DNA of 16,461 nt from the NCBI GenBank assembly GCA_005800465.1, contig SYFI01000032.1, positions 1 to 16,461 of the forward strand, given 5' to 3'. Origin of the DNA: Actinomycetota bacterium. Lineage in GTDB: Bacteria; Actinomycetota; Thermoleophilia; Miltoncostaeales; Miltoncostaeaceae. The notes below the pieces were generated by a model, which did no database searches, had not been told where the DNA came from, and saw nothing but the letters and a program-made list of their open reading frames with translations. Below, in pieces: positions 1 to 6,362 of the stretch. Made by a program: the position numbers and the translations under genes. The first letter of the stretch is position 1. Every line of letters starts with the position of its first letter.

Positions 1-36
1 AGAGGAGCCCCGACAGGAAGAGGAGCCCCGACAGGA
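1..36. repeat. 18-bp exact tandem duplication inside arsJ at the window edge
   Basis: Positions 1-18 and 19-36 are identical (AGAGGAGCCCCGACAGGA). The unit is six codons, so on the minus strand it adds SGLLFL to a transmembrane helix (LSGLLFLSGLL) without changing frame. Its place at the very start of the sequence means it could be an assembly-end artefact rather than a real duplication. Confidence 0.9.
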
Positions 37-1135
37 TGGTGCCGGCGAGTCGCCCGAAGGCATTGGCCATGTAATAGAAGCCCACGTTCATCGCCACCTT
101 GTCGCCGTCGGCGTAGTGCAGGATAAGAAACGAATGTACGGCCGAGTTGAGGGCGAAGACGACCCCGAAGATGACGAGGCCCACCATCAGCACGGTGGCG
201 GGATCGAAGTCAAGGCGTAGCGCCACGGCGATGCCCGCGGGCAGGAGGGCCAACCCGAGGGCGAGGAGCGCAGCGGTACGGCCTGTCGGCACATTTCCAC
301 TTCGCCTCTTGAGCAGCCGGGGCACCGCGCTCTGCACGATGCCGTACCCAATGACCCAGATGGCCATGAAGGCGCCCACCTCCCAGAAGGTCCACCCGAG
401 GACGCTGCGCAGGTACACAGGCAGGCCCACCACGAACCACACGTCGCGTCATGCGAACAGGAACACACGTGCGGCAGACAGCAAGTTGACCGCCCGCGTG
501 TTGGAAAACATCTGTGTGAGGCGGGCCTTCGCACTGCCCTGGCCGAGGCTGCCGTGCACCGCAACAAGCACCATGATGAGTGCCGCGCCCACGAACACAG
601 ACAGGATGATGAGCGCCGGCCGGAAACCGATGGTGGAAAGCATCAGGCCGCCGAGGAAGAAGCCCACGCCCTTCAGCGCGTTCTTCGAGCCCGTCAACAC
701 GGCCACCCACTTGAAGAGCACATCCGACGCGCCGGGAGGCACGATCATCTTCACGGCGCTCTTTGAGCTCATTTTCGTGAGGTCTTTGGCCACCCCGCTC
801 ACTGCTTGCGACACCATCACGTATGGCACCACGAACCACGCCGCCGGGGCAAGCCCAAGCATGAGCAGTGCGCCGATCTGCAGGGAGAGTCCCCCGACGA
901 GGGTTGACTTGAGGCCCCATCGCGCTGCGATCCACCCTCCGAAGAGATTGGTGATGACACCGAAGATCTCGTAGAAGAGGAAGAGGCTCGCCACCTGCAG
1001 GGGGCTGTATCCCAACTGGTAGAAGTAGAAAAGGACGAGCACCCGGACGGCGCCGTCGGTAACGGTGTCCGCCCAGTATGCCGCCGTCACATAGGCGTAC
1101 GTGCGGAGGTCACTGGTGGTGCCATCCGCGCTCAT
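1..1135 (-). pseudogene. arsJ: ArsJ organoarsenical efflux MFS transporter, interrupted by in-frame UGA and cut by window edge
   Basis: ArsJ is an inner-membrane major-facilitator exporter of 1-arseno-3-phosphoglycerate, the product of its partner GAPDH, which lies immediately upstream. The ATG (1133-1135) has a GAGG 7 nt upstream. The first 228 codons contain family-typical stretches such as SGVAKDLTKMSSKSAVK and LFKWVAVLTGSKNALKGVGF, with many hydrophobic helices. A TGA at 449-451 (minus strand) stops the frame within FLFA*RDVWFVVGLPVYL. The same frame then continues for 149 sense codons to the window edge and still reads as ArsJ (GWTFWEVGAFMAIWVIGYG, then HYADGDKVAMNVGFYYMANA). There is no frameshift, only a single stop at a position where I recall the family having a small residue. 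The visible 378 codons approach full length (about 400), so little is missing. It may be a recent nonsense allele, a sequencing error (TCA to TGA would be one base) or readthrough. Other genes in the window use TGA as a stop, which argues against general recoding. The identity is secure; whether it is functional is open. Confidence 0.85.
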
Positions 1136-1144
1136 GTTCAGGCC

Positions 1145-2167
1145 TCAGCCGGCGAGGTGGCTGGCCAGCATGCGGGCCAGTTCGGCGTACCGGTTGGCAT
1201 AGCCCCACTCGTTGTCGTACCAGGCAAGCACCTTCACCTGGGTCCCGTTGATCACCATCGTGGACTGCGCGTCAATGATCGACGAGCGGGGGTCATCCTT
1301 GTAGTCGACGCTCACGAGCGGCCGCTCTTCGAAGCCGAGAATGCCTGCGAGGGACCCCTCCGCGGCGGCACGCAGCAGCTCGTTCACCTCGTCAACGGTG
1401 GTGGCGCACTCCACCTCGAATACGCAGTCGGTGAGCGATGCATTGGCCAGCGGCACCCGCACCGCGACACCATTCAGCCGGCCCTGCAGCTCGGGGAAGA
1501 TAAGGCCGATTGCGGTCGCCGACTCGGTGCTGGTGGGGATGAGCGACATGCTGCTGGCACGTGCCCGGCGCAGATCCTTGTGGGGGGTGTCGAGGACTGA
1601 CTGCGTGTTGGTGAGGTCATGCAGCGTGGTGATGGCGCCATGTCGTATTCCAATGCCCTCGTGAATCACCTTGACCACTGGGGCGAGGCAGTTGGTCGTG
1701 CAGGATGCCGCGGTCACCACGTTGTGCAGGTGTGCGTCATACAGCGCATCGTTGACACCGATCACCACATTCAGCGCCGCCGAGTCGTTGACTGGCGCCG
1801 CCACAACAACCTTGGACGCGCCGCGGTCGAAGTGCGGCTGCAGGTTGGCCATGGTGCGGAACTTCCCGGAAGCCTCAAGCACGATCTCCACGCCGTGCTC
1901 GCTCCACGGAATGTCCGCGGGGTCCGCGTGTGACGAGTGGGTCAGTACGCGTCCGTCGATTATGACGTGGTCGTCGTCGGCCCTGATATCGCGGTGCCAG
2001 CGGCCATGAACTGAGTCGAACTCCAAGAGGTGCGCGGATATCGCGGCGTCACCGTTCGCCTCGTTGATATTTACGAACTCCAACTCGGGCCAGTCAAATG
2101 CTGCGCGTAGCGAAAGCCGCCCGATACGGCCGAACCCGTTGATGCCGACACGAACTGAGCGGGTCAC
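1145..2167 (-). CDS. gap: ArsJ-associated type I glyceraldehyde-3-phosphate dehydrogenase
   Basis: NAD-dependent GAPDH of 340 aa. In arsenic-resistance cassettes this enzyme uses arsenate in place of phosphate to form unstable 1-arseno-3-phosphoglycerate, which ArsJ pumps out. The N-terminal Rossmann motif GINGFGRIGR is at residues 8-17. The active-site ASCTTN places the catalytic Cys at 156, the base is His183 in TTLHDLTNTQ, and the C-terminal WYDNEWGY is at 317-324. The phosphate-site loop reads SLIPTSTESATAIG, where glycolytic enzymes usually have TTTGAAKAVG; the Glu is a difference from the housekeeping form. The start is GTG (2165-2167), with GGAG 6 nt upstream (complement of 2174-2177). 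The gap to arsJ is 9 nt, so one operon is inferred. The assignment to arsenic handling rests on the arsJ neighbour; the enzyme class itself is unambiguous. No arsR, arsC or arsB is in the window. Confidence 0.93.
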   Translation of the reverse strand: MTRSVRVGINGFGRIGRLSLRAAFDWPELEFVNINEANGDAAISAHLLEFDSVHGRWHRDIRADDDHVIIDGRVLTHSSHADPADIPWSEHGVEIVLEASGKFRTMANLQPHFDRGASKVVVAAPVNDSAALNVVIGVNDALYDAHLHNVVTAASCTTNCLAPVVKVIHEGIGIRHGAITTLHDLTNTQSVLDTPHKDLRRARASSMSLIPTSTESATAIGLIFPELQGRLNGVAVRVPLANASLTDCVFEVECATTVDEVNELLRAAAEGSLAGILGFEERPLVSVDYKDDPRSSIIDAQSTMVINGTQVKVLAWYDNEWGYANRYAELARMLASHLAG

Positions 2168-2375
2168 TGCGATCTCCGTCGTCAGGGAGTGGGGCGTGAA
2201 GGCATCCCGAGGAGCATATGCCCTGCCTCGCGACCAACTGACCTTAAGGATGTGCCCGTTGTCATGTGCCTCGGTGTTACGACGCCCTTCAGCGCGGACT
2301 GGCGCACGTACGGCGGCATTGACGCTGCAGGAACGTCACATCTGACCGCTATTGATCGTGGTGTTTCGCCAACTT

Positions 2376-2405
2376 AACCCACGGGCACTGGTGGGTTCGT
2401 ACGTT
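2376..2405 (+). promoter_or_regulatory. Candidate promoter/operator: inverted repeat plus TANNNT box
   Basis: A perfect 7-bp inverted repeat, AACCCAC (2376-2382) and GTGGGTT (2391-2397) with an 8-nt spacer, lies directly upstream of a -10-like TACGTT (2400-2405). It sits in the divergent gap between the GAPDH and the small plus-strand gene. A dimeric repressor site overlapping the promoter is the natural reading. No T-run follows, so a terminator is less likely. On the minus strand a TATGCT (complement of 2213-2218) is the only -10-like box I saw for the GAPDH gene, with no convincing -35. The rest of 2168-2440 shows nothing further. Confidence 0.3.
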
Positions 2406-2440
2406 GTCGGTGATCCAGTTCGCAACCCAGGAGGGAACCG

Positions 2441-2653
2441 ATGGATGACGTGCATCGTGACGTGTTGGATGAAATCGAGGCGGTGCTCGCACGCCTCTCG
2501 CGCGCAGTGAGAGTCGACTTTGAGGCGGCTGAGGCGTGGTTGGCGTGGTCGGCAATGGCCACCGCCGTGCGGTCGGGTTCGCTCGGGGATGCCGATCTCG
2601 AGCGACTCGGGCGTCGCGCTCGCAGGGTCTCGGGCGTCGCGCTCGCTGCGTGA
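2441..2653 (+). CDS. Small helical protein of unknown function (70 aa)
   Basis: Not recognised. A strong Shine-Dalgarno AGGAGGG (2429-2435) lies 5 nt before the ATG, the best ribosome site in the window, so I believe it is translated. The protein is predicted from composition to be almost all helix: an acidic amphipathic start (MDDVHRDVLDEIEAVLARL), a Trp-containing middle (EAWLAWSAMA), and a basic tail (LERLGRRARRV). It has no Cys, no signal peptide and no membrane segment. It is divergent from the arsenic-type GAPDH and could be its regulator only by position; no helix-turn-helix is evident. The last about 15 codons overlap an out-of-frame 18-bp repeat, so the native C-terminus may have been altered. 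Confidence 0.6.
   Translation: MDDVHRDVLDEIEAVLARLSRAVRVDFEAAEAWLAWSAMATAVRSGSLGDADLERLGRRARRVSGVALAA
2606..2646. repeat. 18-bp direct repeat, 23-bp period, at the 3' end of the small gene
   Basis: CTCGGGCGTCGCGCTCGC occurs at 2606-2623 and again at 2629-2646. The 23-bp period is not a multiple of three, so the second copy is read in another frame (SGVAL instead of LGRRAR) and is followed at once by the TGA stop. This looks like a small duplication that replaced the gene's original 3' end. Confidence 0.85.
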
Positions 2654-2746
2654 TCTCCTCCCGTCCGCATCCGCCGTGTCGTCGGTGCGACCGTTTGACC
2701 ACGGCGCACCGCTGACCCGCTACCACTCCATGTGCATGGTCGTTAT

Positions 2747-2820
2747 GGGATCACGTGTCTTCGACCATCGTGGACACGCCGAAGCCGCCACCGGAGGTGA
2801 TCACCGTCTCGCGTGATCCC
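2747..2820. repeat. Nested inverted repeats, possible structured RNA element
   Basis: Outer arms GGGATCACG (2747-2755) and CGTGATCCC (2812-2820) are perfect 9-bp complements. Inside are CGTGTC (2754-2759) with GACACG (2773-2778), and the perfect palindrome GGTGATCACC (2796-2805). Together they allow a closed, branched fold of about 74 nt just ahead of the GC hairpin on the plus strand. It could be the 3' end of the transcript of the small gene, a small RNA, or a protein-binding site. No known RNA family was recognised. Confidence 0.4.
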
Positions 2821-2833
2821 CGTACTCCCCGCG

Positions 2834-2867
2834 CGGGACACGGGCTGCGGGGGCAGCCCGTGTCCCG
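2834..2867. terminator. 15-bp GC hairpin, bidirectional terminator candidate
   Basis: CGGGACACGGGCTGC (2834-2848) pairs perfectly with GCAGCCCGTGTCCCG (2853-2867) around a GGGG loop, with a G-U pair possible at the base. There is no T-tract on either side, as is common for hairpins of high-GC bacteria. It lies between the plus-strand small gene and the minus-strand LCP gene, so it could stop transcription from both sides. Confidence 0.75.
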
Positions 2868-2960
2868 TCACCTCCCGCCACTTATGGCCCGCCCCGCCAA
2901 GGTCTCGTGGCTCCCGCGGATGGCACCGCATACAAAGCGCAGTATCCGCGCCCGCTTTAC

Positions 2961-4040
2961 CTAGCGTCGGACAAAATCAGCGATCTGCTGCTCATCCATG
3001 TTCGGTTCGCCCACCACGTATGAAATGCCGTTGACGTAGCGGGGGATACCGGCCAGCACGACGCGGTCGGCCGGGTCCGACGTAAGGCGCCACTGAAGCC
3101 AGCCGAGCTTCATCAGGTCGGTCGTCCCCATATCGGTGCCGATCGCCCGGATGACCCCGCCCCCATTCCAGGGGGAGAACGGGATGGTGGTGAGCGAGGC
3201 CATCTTGCCCTTCACGCCGGTCACGAATGCCTGCTGGCGGGCGGCCCGGTGAAAGTCGTCATCGCACTTCCGCACGCGCACGAACTTGAGGGCCTCGTCG
3301 CCGTTCAGATCGATCTGGCCCGCGGGAAAGCTCACCGTGGTGCCCCCCGTGTACTTGCAGTTGGAGAGCGCCGTGGGGTTGGTCACGGTAATTCCGCCGA
3401 TATCGTCCACCATCTTCTTCACGCCGTTGAAGTTGACGGTGACGATGTGGTGAATGGGCAGGCCCGTGAGGTCGCGCACCGCCGTGATGATGCCCTTCTG
3501 CCCTCCGAGGTAGTACGCGGCGTTGATCTTGTCGACACCCTGCCCCGGAAGACTCACGCGGAAGTCACGGGGGATGGACAGCCACTTCACCTTGCCCGCG
3601 CCTGGATCGGTGCGCATGATCATGATCGTGTCGGCGCGGCTTCGGGTCTCGCCCGGACGTGCATCCGATCCGATGATGAGCGTGTTCTGGGGGCTCGACA
3701 GCATGGCCGCCCCGGGCGTGAGGGCCTTTCTCGCGCTTGCGGTGATGCGGTTGTTCGCCTGATCGACGGCGCCGTCAATCGCCATAAATCCGAAGACCCC
3801 CCACGCGACGAGCCCGAGCACCACCACCACGCCCGCACGCCAGGTCCAGCCCCACACGCCCATGCCGCGAAATGACCACCACTTGCGGGGCGGTTTTGGC
3901 GGATCGGACAACGGAACAGGGTCGGGGCGCTCAGCTGCGGCAGCACCCTCAGTGAGGGACTTCAGGCCGTCAAGCCCCTCTGAGGATTTGCCAGCGCCTC
4001 GCGCCTTGAAGCGGCGGTATGGCTTGGTGTGGGGCGGCAT
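2961..4040 (-). CDS. LytR-CpsA-Psr (LCP) family cell-wall polymer ligase
   Basis: LCP proteins transfer undecaprenyl-linked glycopolymers (teichoic acid, arabinogalactan or capsule) onto peptidoglycan on the outer face of the membrane. The 359 aa begin with a cytoplasmic Pro-rich stretch of about 65 residues, followed by one membrane helix (about 67-89) and an external LCP domain. Family landmarks are GSDAR (124-128), SRADTIMIMRTD (134-145), LSIPRD (154-159), KINAAYYLGG (171-180) and the Arg-rich FVRVRKCDDDFHRAARQQ (253-270), which carries the pyrophosphate-binding arginines. Cys228 and Cys259 could form a disulfide. The ATG (4038-4040) has no strong Shine-Dalgarno but has TACCAT ending 9 nt upstream. 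It is divergent from glucokinase. The polymer it attaches cannot be told from sequence. Confidence 0.92.
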   Translation of the reverse strand: MPPHTKPYRRFKARGAGKSSEGLDGLKSLTEGAAAAERPDPVPLSDPPKPPRKWWSFRGMGVWGWTWRAGVVVVLGLVAWGVFGFMAIDGAVDQANNRITASARKALTPGAAMLSSPQNTLIIGSDARPGETRSRADTIMIMRTDPGAGKVKWLSIPRDFRVSLPGQGVDKINAAYYLGGQKGIITAVRDLTGLPIHHIVTVNFNGVKKMVDDIGGITVTNPTALSNCKYTGGTTVSFPAGQIDLNGDEALKFVRVRKCDDDFHRAARQQAFVTGVKGKMASLTTIPFSPWNGGGVIRAIGTDMGTTDLMKLGWLQWRLTSDPADRVVLAGIPRYVNGISYVVGEPNMDEQQIADFVRR

Positions 4041-4049
4041 CGGCCTGCG

Positions 4050-4059
4050 ATGGTACCTT
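4050..4059. promoter_or_regulatory. Overlapping divergent -10 boxes for LCP and glucokinase genes
   Basis: TGGTACC carries a TANNNT box in both directions: TACCTT on the plus strand (4054-4059) and TACCAT on the minus strand (4055 down to 4050). The plus box would give the glucokinase mRNA a short leader containing GGAGGG (4083-4088). The minus box lies 9 nt from the LCP ATG and would give a leaderless or nearly leaderless mRNA. Two polymerases could not bind both boxes at once. No convincing -35 was found. Confidence 0.4.
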
Positions 4060-4093
4060 CGCCGCCAGCGTTCCCGGTTCCCGGAGGGTATGA

Positions 4094-5029
4094 ATGGCCG
4101 TCATCGGCATTGACGTGGGTGGCACCAAGATTGCGGCCGGGCGCCTCGGCACCGACCTCTGCGTCGAGCGATCAGTGGTCATTCCCACTCCCCATGGGGG
4201 AATCAACATCGTGGAGGCGATTGCCGCCCTGTGCTCCGATCTGGGGTCCGACTCAACCGCGCCGATCATCGCAATCGGCGTGGGGTTGCCCGCCACGATT
4301 GACGCCGTCACTGGCCGCGTGGCCCACTCCGTGCACACCGGAATGGTCGATTTCGATGCCGCAGGGCCTCTTGAGACACGCACGGGCCTGCCCGTTGTGC
4401 TCGACAATGATGCGAACCTGGCGCTTCTTGCCGAACACCGCATGGGAGCCGCCGAGGGGTCGCAGACCGCCCTGTTGCTCACGCTCGGCACCGGCGTGGG
4501 CGGCGGCATCGTGATCGGCGGCCAGATATTTCGTCGCGGTCGCGGACATGGTGCAGAACTGGGGCACATCTGCGTCGACGGGGATGGTCCTTCGTGTCAG
4601 GGCGACTGTCCGGGCCACGGCTGCCTGGAGACCATGTGCAGCGGCACCGCGATTACGCGAGATCTGCGGGCCTTTGCCGTGGTCAACCCCAACACCGCCC
4701 TGGGGCCCCTGCATGCAGTTGGCAAGCTCGATTCCCGCTCCGGCCTCGCACTGGCACGGGATGGCGACTCCGACGCCCTTCAGGTATTCGCCGGGGCCGG
4801 CCGCTGGCTGGGCGTGGGCGTGGCGTCGCTCTGCAACGCATTCGACCCCGACGTGGTTGTGATCGGTGGCGGCGTGTCGGATGCCGGGGAAGTGATTTTG
4901 GGGCCGGCCCGTAAGGAGTACCTCGCCCGGGCGCTGCCGCCCACACGCCGCGCCGAGGTTGTGCGGGCCACCTTTGGTCATGAGGCAGGCATGGTTGGTG
5001 CGGGAATCCTGGCGGCGGACGCCATATGA
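4094..5029 (+). CDS. glk: ROK-family glucokinase
   Basis: Cytoplasmic ATP-dependent (possibly polyphosphate-using) sugar kinase that phosphorylates glucose at the entry to glycolysis; 311 aa. The phosphate-binding loop IGIDVGGTKIAAGRL is at residues 4-18, catalytic Asp106 is in LDNDAN, and LTLGTGVGGGIV is at 129-140. The ROK sugar/zinc signature AELGH is at 154-158, followed by Cys168, Cys172 and Cys177 (SCQGDCPGHGCLE), the spacing typical of actinobacterial glucokinases. IGGGVSDAG is at 257-265. The ATG is preceded by GGAGGG with 5 nt spacing; the ATG at 4090 is out of frame. The stop overlaps the rsmI start by ATGA, so the two are probably co-translated. Sugar specificity (glucose, mannose or N-acetyl sugars) is inferred from the family; a ppk1 gene lies in the same window. 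Confidence 0.9.
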   Translation: MAVIGIDVGGTKIAAGRLGTDLCVERSVVIPTPHGGINIVEAIAALCSDLGSDSTAPIIAIGVGLPATIDAVTGRVAHSVHTGMVDFDAAGPLETRTGLPVVLDNDANLALLAEHRMGAAEGSQTALLLTLGTGVGGGIVIGGQIFRRGRGHGAELGHICVDGDGPSCQGDCPGHGCLETMCSGTAITRDLRAFAVVNPNTALGPLHAVGKLDSRSGLALARDGDSDALQVFAGAGRWLGVGVASLCNAFDPDVVVIGGGVSDAGEVILGPARKEYLARALPPTRRAEVVRATFGHEAGMVGAGILAADAI

Positions 5030-5868
5030 GCGGATCACTCGTGGTGGTGGCCACACCCATTGGCACGCTCGATGATCTGTCGCCCCGCGCCGCCGCCGCA
5101 CTGCGCGACGCCGATGTAGTGGCCTGCGAGGACACTCGACGCACCGCCGTGCTGCTGCGTCACGCTGGCTCAGACGCCCCAATGGTGCCCACGCACGAGC
5201 ACAACGAGGCGTCGCGCGCGGCCGACCTGGTGCGGCGCATGAATGAGGGCGCCACCGTAGTGCTGGTGAGCGACGCCGGTATGCCCGGGGTCAGCGATCC
5301 CGGGGCACGTGTGGTGGCCGCCGCGGTGCAGGCCGATATCCCGGTCACGGTCATTCCGGGCGCTGGTGCGGTGGAGACCGCGCTGGTGGCATCGGGGCTC
5401 TCGAAGGGCACGGGGTATGCATTCGCCGGCTTCGCGCCGCGGAAGGCAGGTGAGTTGGCCGCATTCATCTCCCGCATCGATACGTGGGGCGAGCCGGTGG
5501 TGGTGTTTGAGGCGCCCAAGCGGGTGGCGGCGCTCATGCGTGCGCTGGCCGATCACGATCCCGATCGTCAGGTGGCGGTGTGCCGTGAGCTCACGAAGAT
5601 GCACGAGGAGATCATTCGCGGAACGGCGGCGGCGCTGGCCGAGCGCATCACCGATCCCCTGCGCGGCGAGGTGGCTGTGGTCATCGCGCCACCATCCGAG
5701 GCCCCGCCGCTCGACGAGGATGCCCTCGCCGCAGCGCTCATGCCCATGATCGAGGCCGGGATGAGTCCGGCCCGCACGGCCGATGTGGTGGCCACGCTGG
5801 GGGCGGCACCCCGGAACGCCGCCTATCGCGCGGCGCTGGCCGCCGCGGCAATGCGCGACACCGCGTAG
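5026..5868 (+). CDS. rsmI: 16S rRNA (cytidine(1402)-2'-O)-methyltransferase RsmI
   Basis: RsmI uses S-adenosylmethionine to 2'-O-methylate C1402 in the decoding centre of 16S rRNA. The 280 aa show the tetrapyrrole-methylase-like fold: VVATPIGTLDDLSPRA at 7-22 (Thr where the family usually has Asn), CEDTRRT at 34-40, VSDAGMPGVSDPG at 81-93, IPGAGAVETAL at 110-120, FEAPKRV at 161-167 (for the usual YESPHR), and CRELTKMHEEIIRGT at 186-200. The start codon overlaps the glucokinase stop by four bases. The Ala-rich C-terminal 15 codons overlap the 3' end of the minus-strand nucleotidyltransferase gene by 46 nt. Confidence 0.95.
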   Translation: MSGSLVVVATPIGTLDDLSPRAAAALRDADVVACEDTRRTAVLLRHAGSDAPMVPTHEHNEASRAADLVRRMNEGATVVLVSDAGMPGVSDPGARVVAAAVQADIPVTVIPGAGAVETALVASGLSKGTGYAFAGFAPRKAGELAAFISRIDTWGEPVVVFEAPKRVAALMRALADHDPDRQVAVCRELTKMHEEIIRGTAAALAERITDPLRGEVAVVIAPPSEAPPLDEDALAAALMPMIEAGMSPARTADVVATLGAAPRNAAYRAALAAAAMRDTA

Positions 5869-6305
5869 GCGAGGGCCGCCGCCGCATCGGCGGGCAGTTG
5901 TGCCCGGGCCCTCTGCTCACGGGCGACATCACCCGCCACCACGGCCCGTGCCACCGACTCGCCGGGGGCAACCACCTGCACCGAGACACCCCCAAGGGGT
6001 GTGGCCACCGTTGCGGCATCGTTGGCCCGCAGCACCCCACCCGGCCCCCGCACCTCGAGCCCAGCTGAGAGATCCACGGTCACTCCCTCCACCATTCCCT
6101 CGCTGCGGTGTGACGACCAGCCTCCACCCTGCGTGCGCCCTGGGATGGGCAGGCCAAGGGCATTCGCCGCCGCAATGGCGTCGCACGCGGCCACCTCCAC
6201 ATCCACGTCGCCGGGGCGGACGGGGGTCCCGAGCAGCAACCGACCGGCACTGCCGGCGAGGCGCCATGTGATGCCGGCGGCGTGCAGACGCGCAGCCACT
6301 GCCAT
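5823..6305 (-). CDS. Small nucleotidyltransferase-fold protein (AbiEii-like/minimal NTase), function unknown
   Basis: 160 aa from ATG 6303-6305. The pattern LAGSAGRLLLGTPVRPGDVDVEV has the NTase signature: Gly18-Ser19, then Asp33-x-Asp35. Asp78 in GVTVDLSAGLEV fits the third acidic residue, and APGESVARAVVAGD resembles the late helical segment of AbiEii-type proteins, which usually carries a Lys missing here. I therefore infer the fold, and possibly nucleotide transfer to RNA or protein, but not a specific role. It fills the gap between rsmI and metG on the opposite strand; its start is 57 nt from the metG GTG, so both promoters must share that space. No antitoxin partner adjoins it. The longer upstream extension in this frame reads antisense to metG and is not believed. 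No clear Shine-Dalgarno was seen. Confidence 0.65.
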   Translation of the reverse strand: MAVAARLHAAGITWRLAGSAGRLLLGTPVRPGDVDVEVAACDAIAAANALGLPIPGRTQGGGWSSHRSEGMVEGVTVDLSAGLEVRGPGGVLRANDAATVATPLGGVSVQVVAPGESVARAVVAGDVAREQRARAQLPADAAAALAYAVSRIAAAASAAR

Positions 6306-6347
6306 GACTGTGGCGAGGACCTGCGCCGGGGATGGGCTCGCCGCCGC

Positions 6348-6353
6348 TATCCT
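6348..6353 (+). promoter_or_regulatory. Candidate -10 box for leaderless metG mRNA
   Basis: TATCCT is followed by 9 nt and then the GTG start of metG. No purine-rich ribosome site lies in between. The spacing places the expected transcription start at or within 1-3 nt of the GTG, the arrangement of leaderless actinobacterial genes. No -35 match was found. Confidence 0.4.
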
Positions 6354-6362
6354 GCTGCCTCC

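Larger units (their letters stand above)
2654..2960. other. Gene-free convergent intergenic region
   Basis: About 300 bases between two converging genes. Open frames here are short, lack ribosome sites and read as low-complexity Pro/Arg peptides, so I call no gene. It contains the nested inverted repeats at 2747-2820 and the hairpin at 2834-2867, annotated separately, and a 12-bp near-palindrome CCATGTGCATGG (2728-2739). I see nothing in 2868-2960. Confidence 0.6.

Noticed and set aside
449..451. UGA in arsJ as selenocysteine or as a recoded sense codon for the whole genome
   Set aside because: No selenium insertion hairpin was recognised, the family position is not a Cys, and TGA is the ordinary stop of several other genes here (GAPDH, rsmA, sulfatase).
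147..974. Long plus-strand frame (275 codons) opposite arsJ
   Set aside because: Its product is rich in Arg, Pro and Thr with no domain, and it is the antisense shadow of clear ArsJ coding sequence.
2243..2250. CCTTAAGG palindrome upstream of GAPDH as an operator
   Set aside because: Only 8 bp, with no matching flanks; too short to support a call.
3249..3875. Plus-strand frame of 208 codons opposite the LCP gene
   Set aside because: His/Arg-rich shadow of a well-supported gene; no ribosome site.
6282..6362. N-terminal extension of metG from the ATG at 6282
   Set aside because: The extra 27 residues are Arg/Cys-rich and precede the normal MetG start; they overlap the nucleotidyltransferase gene.
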